Assembly (NCBI GenBank): GCA_004298605.1
Contig: SCPW01000385.1
Coordinates: forward strand, 1-10,263
Length of the DNA stretch: 10,263 nucleotides
Reading direction: 5' to 3'
From: Gallionella sp.
Lineage (GTDB): Bacteria; Pseudomonadota; Gammaproteobacteria; Burkholderiales; Gallionellaceae
Position numbers and translations under genes: made by a program. Shown piece by piece: positions 1 to 6,325 of this stretch (its first letter is position 1; each line of letters opens with the position of its first letter). The notes under the pieces were generated by a model, which saw only the letters and a program-made list of their open reading frames with translations, did no database searches and was not told where the DNA came from.

Positions 1-67
1 CGGTCATCCTGCGTTTTGCGGAAACGCACCGCGGCGCGGCGCGTTTCCGCAAAACGCAGGATGACCG
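1..67. repeat. 27-bp perfect inverted repeat at window edge
   Basis: Bases 1-27 are the exact reverse complement of bases 41-67. The 13-base centre (28-40) adds four more pairs (29-32 with 36-39) after one A/C mismatch, so the whole stretch is nearly one hairpin. It lies in the ppc reading frame. The right arm encodes residues resembling normal PEP carboxylase (RFRK region), while the left arm encodes residues that I cannot match to the family. The layout fits a fold-back artefact at a contig end as well as a real palindrome. Confidence 0.95.
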
Positions 68-2792
68 CGACCGCGTGCAGCTCGAAAAAACGCTGGATGC
101 TCTCAGCCCGAGCGAAACGCTGTCCGTAGTGCGCGCCTTCAGCTATTTCTCGCAACTGTCCAACATCGCCGAAGATCTGCACCATAACCGCCGCCATCGC
201 GCCCATCTAAAAACCGGTAGCGCGCCGAAAGACGGCAGCTTGCAGTTGGCGCTGGAACGCATCGAAGCAAAGCATCTCGGCAAAGAAACGCTGCAAGCCT
301 TTCTCGACAGCGCGCTGATCTCGCCGGTGTTGACCGCGCACCCCACCGAGGTGCAGCGCAAGAGCATTCTCGATTGCCAGTTGATCATTTCGCGCCTGCT
401 GTCCGAGCGCGACCGCGTGGACATGACGCCGGAAGAGCTGGCCGACAACGAAGAAGCCTTGCACCGTTTTGTGCTGATCCTCTGGCAAACGCGCATGTTG
501 CGCACCGCCAAGCTGACGGTGCGCGACGAGATCAAAAACGGCTTGGAGTTTTACCGCTACACGTTTCTCAGCGAAATCCCGAAGATTTACGCCAATCTGG
601 AAAAACAACTGGAAGCGCGCTTCGACAAAGATATTCGCGTCCCGCCGCTGTTGCGCGTGGGCAGTTGGATCGGCGGCGACCGCGACGGCAACCCTTTCGT
701 CACCCACGATGTGATGCTGGATGCGGTGCAGCAGCATTCCGCGCTGGTGTTCGAGCATTACCTCGGCGAAACGCATATTCTCGGCACGCGCCTGAGCCTG
801 ACCGACCGCTTGCTGGAAGTCAGCGATGAGTTGCGCAAGCTTTCCGATACTTCGCCGGACAAAGCCGCCAGCCGCAAGGACGAACCCTACCGCCGCGCGC
901 TGATCCTGATTTATTCGCGCCTCTGCGCGACCGCCAAACAGCTCGGGCACGAGATTGCGCATCTGCCGCCGATCGATAAACATGCGCGGCCTTATGCCGC
1001 GCCGCAGGAATTCATCGGCGACCTGGATGTGCTGATCGATTCTCTGCTCAAGCACGGCGCGGTGTATCTGGCGCGCGGCCGCATCGCCTATCTGCGCCGC
1101 GCCGTGGAAGTGTTCGGCTTCCACCTCGCGCCGCTGGATATGCGCCAGCACAGCGCGATTCACGAGCAGACCGTAAGCGAACTCTTTTCGCACAGCAGCG
1201 GCCAAGCCAATTACAAAGACCTGGACGAGGCCGCGCGCCGCGAGGTGTTGCTGGCCGCATTGCAAGACGGTAAGCCGCTGATCGCCGACATCGAGCAATA
1301 CACGCCGGTAGTGCAAAGCGAGTTGCGCATCATGCAAGCCGCCGCGCAAATCCACCAGCGCTTTGGCCGCGCCGCGCTGCCCAACCACATTATTTCCAAG
1401 ACCGATGCGGCCAGCGACATGCTGGAACTCGCGTTGATGCTGCAACAGGTGGGCCTGCTCGAAAGCGAAGCCCTCTCCCCAACCCTCTCCCGCAAGGCGG
1501 GAGAGGGGGCAAGCATCCCCTCTCCTCAATCCTCTCCCGCAAGCGGGAGAGGAAGCGAGCGAGAAGAACAATTTTCAATCTCCGAATCGCTGCGCGATAA
1601 TCCAACCCCTCGATTGCACGTCAATATCATTCCATTGTTCGAGACCATCGAAGACCTGCGCGGCTGCGGGGTTATCATGGACGAGCTGTTCGCCATTCCG
1701 TACTACCGCCAGTTGCTGACCAGCCGGGGTAATACCCAGGAAGTGATGCTCGGCTACTCCGACAGCAACAAGGACGGCGGCTATCTCACCGCCAACTGGG
1801 AGCTGTACAAAGCCGAAGTCGAGCTGGTGAAAGTGTTCGCCAAACACGGCATCGAGTTGCGCCTGTTCCACGGGCGCGGCGGCACGGTAGGCAGGGGCGG
1901 CGGCCCGAGCTACGAGGCGATTCTGGCGCAACCGCCCGGCAGCGTGAACGGCCAGATCCGCATCACCGAACAAGGCGAAGTGATTTCCAGCAAATACTCC
2001 AATCCCGAAATCGGGCGGCGCAATCTGGAAACGCTGATTGCCGCGACCATGGAGGCCACGCTGCTGCACCATCACGGCGCGGACAGCACCATGCCGGAAT
2101 ATCACCGCATCATGGAGGCGTTGAGTTGCGACGCCTTCGCCGCGTACCGCAAACTGGTGTATGAAACACCCGGTTTCACCGAATATTTTTTCACCGCCAC
2201 CCCGATCCGCGAAATCGCCGAACTCAATATCGGCAGCCGCCCGTCGGCGCGCAAGGCATCCGACCGCATCGAAGATTTGCGCGCGATTCCGTGGGTGTTC
2301 AGTTGGGGCTTGAACCGCACCCTGTTGCCGGGCTGGTTCGGCTTCGGCAGCGCGGTGAAACAGTTCATCGCCCGCGAAGGTGAAGCCGGGCTGGCGCAAC
2401 TGCAAGCGATGTATAAAAACTGGGCGTTCTTCCGCGGCCTGATGTCCAACATGGATATGGTGCTATCCAAGACCGATATGGGTATCGCCTCCGGCTATGC
2501 CGAACTGGTGACGGATGCAGCCTTGCGCGAGCGGATTTTCGGCGCGATCAACCGCGAATGGGAAGACACCGTGGAAATGCTGTTCGCCGTAACCGGCAAC
2601 ACCACCCTGTTGCAGGACAACCCGTCGTTTGCGCGCAGCCTGCTGACCCGCACACCCTACATCGACCCGCTCAACCACCTGCAAGTCGCCCTGCTGCAAC
2701 GCCACCGCGCCGGAGACAACGACGAGCTGGTGAAGCGCGCGATCCATCTGACCATCAACGGCATCGCCACCGGGCTGCGCAACAGCGGCTAA
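3..2792 (+). CDS. ppc: Phosphoenolpyruvate carboxylase, 5' end outside window
   Basis: This enzyme adds bicarbonate to PEP to give oxaloacetate and phosphate, a cytosolic reaction that refills the TCA cycle. The frame is open from the left edge, so the GTG at 75 is not taken as the start; homologs begin some 40-50 residues further upstream. Diagnostic motifs in order are TAHPTE with the catalytic His near 330-350, GGDRDGNP at 672-695, FETIEDL near 1640, GYSDSNKDGG at 1752-1781, the catalytic glycine-rich loop FHGRGGTVGRGGG at 1866-1904, and a C-terminal RNSG in place of the QNTG of E. coli. About 930 residues are visible, longer than expected for a protein lacking its N-terminus, because about 30-45 residues rich in Ser, Pro, Arg and Gly are inserted in frame at about 1470-1600, just before the conserved HVNIIPLFET segment. 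The first 40 bases lie in an inverted repeat and may not be native. Family assignment is certain. Confidence 0.97.
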   Translation, partial: VILRFAETHRGAARFRKTQDDRDRVQLEKTLDALSPSETLSVVRAFSYFSQLSNIAEDLHHNRRHRAHLKTGSAPKDGSLQLALERIEAKHLGKETLQAFLDSALISPVLTAHPTEVQRKSILDCQLIISRLLSERDRVDMTPEELADNEEALHRFVLILWQTRMLRTAKLTVRDEIKNGLEFYRYTFLSEIPKIYANLEKQLEARFDKDIRVPPLLRVGSWIGGDRDGNPFVTHDVMLDAVQQHSALVFEHYLGETHILGTRLSLTDRLLEVSDELRKLSDTSPDKAASRKDEPYRRALILIYSRLCATAKQLGHEIAHLPPIDKHARPYAAPQEFIGDLDVLIDSLLKHGAVYLARGRIAYLRRAVEVFGFHLAPLDMRQHSAIHEQTVSELFSHSSGQANYKDLDEAARREVLLAALQDGKPLIADIEQYTPVVQSELRIMQAAAQIHQRFGRAALPNHIISKTDAASDMLELALMLQQVGLLESEALSPTLSRKAGEGASIPSPQSSPASGRGSEREEQFSISESLRDNPTPRLHVNIIPLFETIEDLRGCGVIMDELFAIPYYRQLLTSRGNTQEVMLGYSDSNKDGGYLTANWELYKAEVELVKVFAKHGIELRLFHGRGGTVGRGGGPSYEAILAQPPGSVNGQIRITEQGEVISSKYSNPEIGRRNLETLIAATMEATLLHHHGADSTMPEYHRIMEALSCDAFAAYRKLVYETPGFTEYFFTATPIREIAELNIGSRPSARKASDRIEDLRAIPWVFSWGLNRTLLPGWFGFGSAVKQFIAREGEAGLAQLQAMYKNWAFFRGLMSNMDMVLSKTDMGIASGYAELVTDAALRERIFGAINREWEDTVEMLFAVTGNTTLLQDNPSFARSLLTRTPYIDPLNHLQVALLQRHRAGDNDELVKRAIHLTINGIATGLRNSG
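1470..1555. repeat. Two tandem copies of a short palindromic repeat inside ppc
   Basis: There are two similar units. The first contains a perfect 11-bp stem (1483-1493 with 1497-1507, loop AAG). The second contains a perfect 10-bp stem (1531-1540 with 1543-1552, loop AA). Each stem is preceded by a similar pyrimidine tract (CTCTCCCCAAC and CTCTCCTCAAT). The core CTCTCCCGC-AA-GCGGGAGAG is of the REP-like type that is scattered through many proteobacterial genomes. Both copies are read through in the ppc frame and give a Ser/Pro/Arg-rich peptide that PEP carboxylases normally lack at this point. Confidence 0.9.
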
Positions 2793-2798
2793 GCCATC

Positions 2799-2866
2799 GT
2801 AGGGGCGCGATTCATCGCGCCCCGATCTATTTATCAGGCAAAGGGCGCGATGAATCGCGCCCCTAC
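2799..2866. repeat. Oppositely oriented pair of palindromic repeats between ppc and prfC
   Basis: A 24-bp perfect inverted repeat (2799-2822 with 2843-2866) is separated by 20 bp. Each arm is itself a palindrome: GGGGCGCGAT-TC-ATCGCGCCCC at 2802-2823 and its shorter mirror at 2843-2862. It starts 6 bp after the ppc stop codon. Such head-to-head palindromes are typical of REP/BIME-like intergenic repeats. It could fold in RNA and protect or end the ppc transcript, but no T-tract follows, so it is not a standard rho-independent terminator. Confidence 0.93.
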
Positions 2867-2880
2867 AATTTCACGACACC

Positions 2881-3192
2881 ATAACCAACCAACCGGAAGA
2901 AATTCTCACCAGCACCCCATCGGCAACTGCGGGAAGCATCGCACGCGAGGTTAAGCGCCGCCGCACCTTCGCGATCATCTCCCACCCCGATGCGGGCAAG
3001 ACAACGCTCACCGAAAAGCTGTTGCTGTTCGGCGGCGCGATCCAGATGGCGGGCACGGTGAAGGCGCGCAAGAGCGGTCGCCACGCGACCTCGGACTGGC
3101 TGAAAATCGAAAAGCAGCGCGGTATTTCCGTGGCCAGTTCGGTGATGCAATTCACCTACGACGATTGCGTGATCAACCTGCTCGACACCCCC
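2881..3192 (+). pseudogene. prfC: Peptide chain release factor 3, 5' fragment without start codon
   Basis: RF3 is a GTPase that recycles RF1 and RF2 from the ribosome after termination. Only about 104 codons of roughly 530 remain. The fragment shows the N-terminal [17 protein letters not shown] with the P-loop (G1), the [11 protein letters not shown] segment, KQRGISV (G2 region) and then LLDTP, where the G3 motif DTPGH breaks off. From 3193 the sequence is antisense transposase, and the frame runs on to a stop at 3262-3264. No ATG, GTG or TTG lies in frame between the stop at 2851 and a TTG at 3022, which is inside the P-loop domain. The ATA at 2881 stands where a start would be expected and no Shine-Dalgarno sequence is visible. 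The gene is dead both at its start and its end. No 3' remainder of prfC is seen elsewhere in the window. Confidence 0.92.
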
Positions 3193-4548
3193 ATGCAGCG
3201 GGGTCAGATACAGCACGCTTTGTCCCGCATGGCGGATGGCTCGACCCACCGCCGCCAGCAGTAGCGGGCGGCCGGTTTGCGCTTCCATCCGCGCCCCCGA
3301 CCGCGCCGCCCGGCAATACCAGCTCCACCAGTTGTACACCAGAGCCACAGTGCGAGCCGCGCTCTGGCAGCGTGCCAGGTCCTGCGTGGTAAAGCCACCC
3401 CACCCCCACTGGTTCTTCAGTTCGTCAAAGCCGTTTTCGGCATCCGCACGGTCACGATATAACTGGGCAATCGCAGACAAGCCATAATCCGCATTGGTCA
3501 CCAGCACCGCATATTCATAGGCGACGAATCCCTCTCCGGGTAAGGCCAGATCGAGTTGTTTGCCGCCCCGCGATTTCTTCTCACGCGCCAATGCCACGTC
3601 CTGCTTGAGGGGGCGGCGCAATACGACGACACGCCGTTCCCGTTTCCCGCCTGCCAGTTTGAGCGTACTCTCTACCGCCTGCCAGCCTTGATCGGCAGGG
3701 GTTGAGATCGTCCAGTCATCCCGGCCGAATTGCCGATGCAGCAGCCGGTGTACCCCCTTGGTCTGGCGCAGCTTGAAGAGATAAGGCTGTTCCCGTTCTT
3801 CCAACTGTTCCAGCACGGGGTCATTGCCGAAACCGCAATCACCCCGCACCAGCGCCGGTCGCTGTGATGCCTGGAGACGATCAAGCACGCCGGTCAGTCC
3901 GGGCAAGGCGTGGCGGGCGCTGTGTTCAAGTCCGGCGGCAACCTCCACATCGGGTACCAGGCGCAAGTTGCCAACCCGGCAGGTGTGGAGTGCATGGCTG
4001 GGACGACCGGGTTTGTGGGGGTTGTAGCCGACCTGTGCGCCTTCCTGTTTGCCGTAGAGGGATTTGATGGTGGTGTCGATGTCGAGTATCCACGCCGTGA
4101 AAAGTGCGGCGTTGACGCTATTGCCCAGATGCGTTTTGTAGCCACGGTGCGCTGTCGGCGGCGCTGATGTGGGTCAGTGCGCGGCGCAGGGCATCTTCGC
4201 TGATGATCTTGTTCATGCCCAGCACCTGGGCGCTGACGGTGTCGCCGCGTAATGCGCTGACATGGGCATAGCGTTTGTGTCCGGCAAGGATGGACAGGAG
4301 CCAAGTGCCCAGCACGTCCTGTTTGGTTGGGGCGTTGGGGCTGGTATAGGCCACCAGTGGGCAGTCTTGCACCCAGGCTGACCAGGCCCCGCTGGTGTGG
4401 AGAAATTCGGAAAAAAAGCGAGTTGGCCGATTGGGGTGGCGCTGGCTTCCCCATCCCACTGAACGTGCAACCTTCCGCCGGGGGTATCCACGATCATGCT
4501 GCCAACACGTTTCAGCGCTTCTGCTTGGCGACGTTTGGCTTCACCCAT
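3193..4548 (-). pseudogene. DDE transposase, IS1380-like, two frameshifts and C-terminal truncation
   Basis: The gene starts at the ATG at 4546-4548 (MGEAKRRQ), with a TAGGAG ribosome site about 10 nt upstream. The coding sequence is continuous only when read in three frames in turn. The first change is at the T7 run (4411-4417) and the second at the A4 run (4134-4137, both as read on the minus strand). DDE residues are visible: DIDTT at 4069-4083, GDCG near 3832-3843, and the YRDRADAENGFDELK block at 3415-3459, which fits the Y-(2)-R-(3)-E-(6)-K signature of the IS4 superfamily. Intact relatives as I remember them continue about 60 residues past the LTPLHG motif; here the frame instead runs into antisense prfC and stops at 2863. 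The family name IS1380 is by recall. A functional product is very unlikely. Confidence 0.88.
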
Positions 4549-4635
4549 TGGTTGAGTCTCCTATTCGATGGAAATCAGCGTACAGATTACCTCAACAGGC
4601 TGTTGGGTGCATTCAACTGCCGGAAATAGGTTAAC
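3193..4635 (-). mobile_element. Truncated insertion sequence, IS1380-like
   Basis: This is the remnant of an IS whose only gene is the DDE transposase described separately. The left boundary is set by the abrupt change from prfC to transposase coding sequence at 3190-3193; the end of the transposase and one terminal repeat are missing there. The right boundary is approximate. It lies upstream of the transposase start, somewhere before the inverted repeat at 4641. I could not find matching terminal inverted repeats or a convincing target duplication, as expected if one end has been deleted. Confidence 0.75.
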
Positions 4636-4640
4636 CCCCT

Positions 4641-4681
4641 TTGACGGTATCGACTACTGACGGCACGCCAGATACCGTCAA
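4641..4681. repeat. 11-bp inverted repeat downstream of the IS remnant
   Basis: TTGACGGTATC at 4641-4651 is the exact reverse complement of 4671-4681, with a 19-base centre. It lies between the upstream end of the transposase gene and the tRNA terminator. It lacks a T-tract. It could be an operator-like site, part of the IS end, or a relic of another element. Apart from this and the adjacent terminator I see nothing coding in the 233 bases between 4549 and 4781. Confidence 0.7.
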
Positions 4682-4713
4682 TTGTCGGTAGATTGCAGGG
4701 GCGTATAGGCAAC

Positions 4714-4748
4714 AAAAAACCCGCAAAGCCATTGGATGTGCGGGTTTT
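4714..4748 (-). terminator. Rho-independent terminator after tRNA-Met
   Basis: A 10-bp stem (4716-4725 with 4739-4748, core ACCCGCA/TGCGGGT) has a 13-base loop. On the minus strand it is followed by a run of T residues (complement of the A tract at 4714-4719). It sits 34 bases past the 3' end of the tRNA gene, so it probably ends the whole leftward transcript. The other strand also has a short T4 after the stem and may work weakly in that direction. Confidence 0.88.
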
Positions 4749-4781
4749 GTGGAGGTTTCAGGAACATCTGAAGCAGTATTT

Positions 4782-4858
4782 TGGTGGTGATAGGTGGATT
4801 TGAACCACCGACCTCAGCGTTATGAGTGCTGCGCTCTAACCACCTGAGCTATATCACC
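4782..4858 (-). tRNA. tRNA-Met (CAT), elongator type
   Basis: A full 77-nt cloverleaf includes an encoded CCA. The acceptor stem GGTGATA pairs fully with TATCACC, the D stem is GCTC/GAGC, the T stem is GGTGG/CCACC with loop TTCAAAT, and the anticodon loop is CTCATAA. The intact first acceptor pair G1-C72 argues against initiator tRNA. A CAT anticodon also occurs in the lysidine-modified tRNA-Ile2, but the body resembles elongator Met more. The last anticodon-stem pair (31-39) is A opposite C rather than a normal pair. The gene lies 31 nt after the SPOR gene on the same strand and before a terminator, so it may be processed from the end of that operon transcript. Confidence 0.95.
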
Positions 4859-4889
4859 GCGAAGAGCGCGGCATTCTCCGGATTTCACC

Positions 4890-5582
4890 CTATTTTGTCA
4901 ATGCGCAGGAGACATTCTTCAGTTCGCTTCCGGGAAAATCTTTTTGTATCGCGGCCAACCTGGCTCCGGTCGCGGCATCCAGTCCTCTCAGCACGAATAC
5001 GGTCGCTTTGAGATTGCCGGCGCGCGTGCCGACCTGCGCGCTGCGCACGTCTTTGGTGTGCAGTTTATCCAGAAAATCCTGCGCCGCTTCCTGTGTCCTG
5101 AATACGCCGAGCGAAATGGCATTCAACCATGGCCCCTCGTCCTGCATGACAAAGTATTCTTCGATGCCGCGTGTTTTGAGCTGGTCGATTTTTTTATTCA
5201 CGGCCGCCTTGTTTTTGAGCGGGGGGATATACACCCAATAACTGATGCCGTGTTCAATCTGGCGCTGGCCCAATTTGTCGCCGAGCTGCAAGGCGGATAA
5301 CGCGGTCGCGGCGCGCGCCAAATCCGCGCCCGAGAAATCGCCCCACTCAAGGCAGGCGGGGGCATTCGGTTCAAGCGCAAGCGGCGGGGGCGCCGCGGGG
5401 GCAGCGGTCGGAGCGGATGCGGGCAATGCTGCGGGCGGCGCGCCCAGCAAGCGGATTTTCTCTTCATGCAGGGCAGGTTGCGCCTGTGCAGCCCTCTCAT
5501 CGGAGGGCAGCACTCCCCAACGCATCGCCGCGAAGAAAATCACATTGCACAGCAATAAAATCCAGAATAATGCCCTCATCAT
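4890..5582 (-). CDS. SPOR-domain membrane protein
   Basis: This 230-aa protein has one N-terminal membrane segment (about residues 4-20, LFWILLLCNVIFF), a Pro/Ala-rich linker (about 45-75), and a C-terminal globular part. The section from about residue 113 to 195 (YWVYIPPL, then the GPWLNAISLGVF strand and the EAAQDFLDKL helix) matches the SPOR fold, which binds peptidoglycan lacking stem peptides at the division septum. It is therefore probably an inner-membrane protein with a periplasmic domain, like FtsN, DamX or DedD, though it is not clearly any of these. Two ATG codons stand in tandem at the start; the first overlaps the coaX stop in ATGA, which suggests coupled translation. It is the last protein gene before tRNA-Met. 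A direct role in division is inference. Confidence 0.85.
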   Translation of the reverse strand: MMRALFWILLLCNVIFFAAMRWGVLPSDERAAQAQPALHEEKIRLLGAPPAALPASAPTAAPAAPPPLALEPNAPACLEWGDFSGADLARAATALSALQLGDKLGQRQIEHGISYWVYIPPLKNKAAVNKKIDQLKTRGIEEYFVMQDEGPWLNAISLGVFRTQEAAQDFLDKLHTKDVRSAQVGTRAGNLKATVFVLRGLDAATGARLAAIQKDFPGSELKNVSCALTK

Positions 5583-6325
5583 GCGTCCGTTTCCCGTGCG
5601 ATCAACAGCAGACCTTGCAGGACAAGATTATCCACCATCTGCACCGGCAGGTTAATGCGGTGCTGCAATTGGGCGGCTGCACCGCCGCTCAACACGACCG
5701 GCGCGCTGCCGTCGCCGAGCAGCGCGTGTTGCCGCTCTATCGCGCCACAAGTGGCTTGTATTGCGCCGCTGTACAGCGCGTCGGCGGTATTCAGCGGGAA
5801 TGGCGCATATTTCCCCCGCGCCGGCTGCAACCGGGCTGTTGCGGCGCCCAGGCTGTGCTGCATCAGCTCCACGCCGGGCAAAATCAGCCCGCCAATAAAT
5901 TCTCCTTGCCCGGACAAGGCGTCTATCGTGGTTGCCGTGCCGCAGTTCACGGACAGGCAGCTTCTGCCCGTCAGGCGCCATGCCGCAATCAGCGCCGCCC
6001 ACCTGTCGCTGCCAAGCTGGGAGGGCTGCGCATAGCCGTTGCGCACCCCGCACTGGGCGGCCTGCGCCGTGATGAAGCGCGGCGGGCATTGCGGGGCGGC
6101 GCAGGCGTTGCGGATGGCGCCGGCAACTTCTTCGCCGGCGACATTGCTCACCCAGGTTTGTTGTATGTCGCGCAAATCTGTCACGAGCTTGCCGAATTGT
6201 CCCGCAAAGTGTTGCTGCAAACCGCTTGCCTGTTGAACAGGCAAAGCCCCACCGAGCAGCCAATCGCCATTATTTACCAAAGCCCACTTGATGCGCGTGT
6301 TGCCCGCGTCGATCAACAACTTCAT
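5579..6325 (-). CDS. coaX: Type III pantothenate kinase
   Basis: This enzyme phosphorylates pantothenate with ATP, the first step of coenzyme A synthesis. The 248-aa length is usual for the family. Visible motifs are DAGNTRIKW (residues 6-14, phosphate-binding loop), GSDRW (105-109, with the Asp that acts as base), NCGTATTID (127-135), FIGGLILPG and LSGGAA towards the C-terminus. The ATG at 6323-6325 was chosen over an ATG 21 codons upstream because MKLLIDAGNT is the family N-terminus and because this ATG overlaps the birA stop in ATGA. The gene also overlaps the SPOR gene by 4 nt at its other end. A birA-coaX pairing is common in betaproteobacteria. Confidence 0.95.
   Translation of the reverse strand: MKLLIDAGNTRIKWALVNNGDWLLGGALPVQQASGLQQHFAGQFGKLVTDLRDIQQTWVSNVAGEEVAGAIRNACAAPQCPPRFITAQAAQCGVRNGYAQPSQLGSDRWAALIAAWRLTGRSCLSVNCGTATTIDALSGQGEFIGGLILPGVELMQHSLGAATARLQPARGKYAPFPLNTADALYSGAIQATCGAIERQHALLGDGSAPVVLSGGAAAQLQHRINLPVQMVDNLVLQGLLLIARETDA

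Noticed and set aside
1470..1555. CRISPR-like array
   Set aside because: There are only two imperfect units with a spacer of about 10 bases, lying inside a coding frame; palindromic repeat elements explain it better.
207..1571. 454-codon open frame antisense to ppc
   Set aside because: It is the shadow of a high-GC coding frame; ppc motifs on the other strand explain the sequence fully, and the shadow protein shows no known domain.
2799..2866. Rho-independent terminator of ppc
   Set aside because: The structure is strong but no T-tract follows either arm on the + strand, and the arms are self-palindromic as in REP-like repeats.
2863..3966. Apparent 367-aa chimeric protein, transposase C-terminal half plus extra tail
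   Set aside because: The tail from 3192 to 2863 is simply antisense prfC. The apparent start is an internal leucine codon after a frameshift, so this is not a new fusion gene.
4700..4860. Integrated genetic element using the tRNA-Met 3' end as attachment site
   Set aside because: I found no direct repeat of the tRNA 3' end and no integrase in the window; the neighbouring IS does not target tRNA genes.
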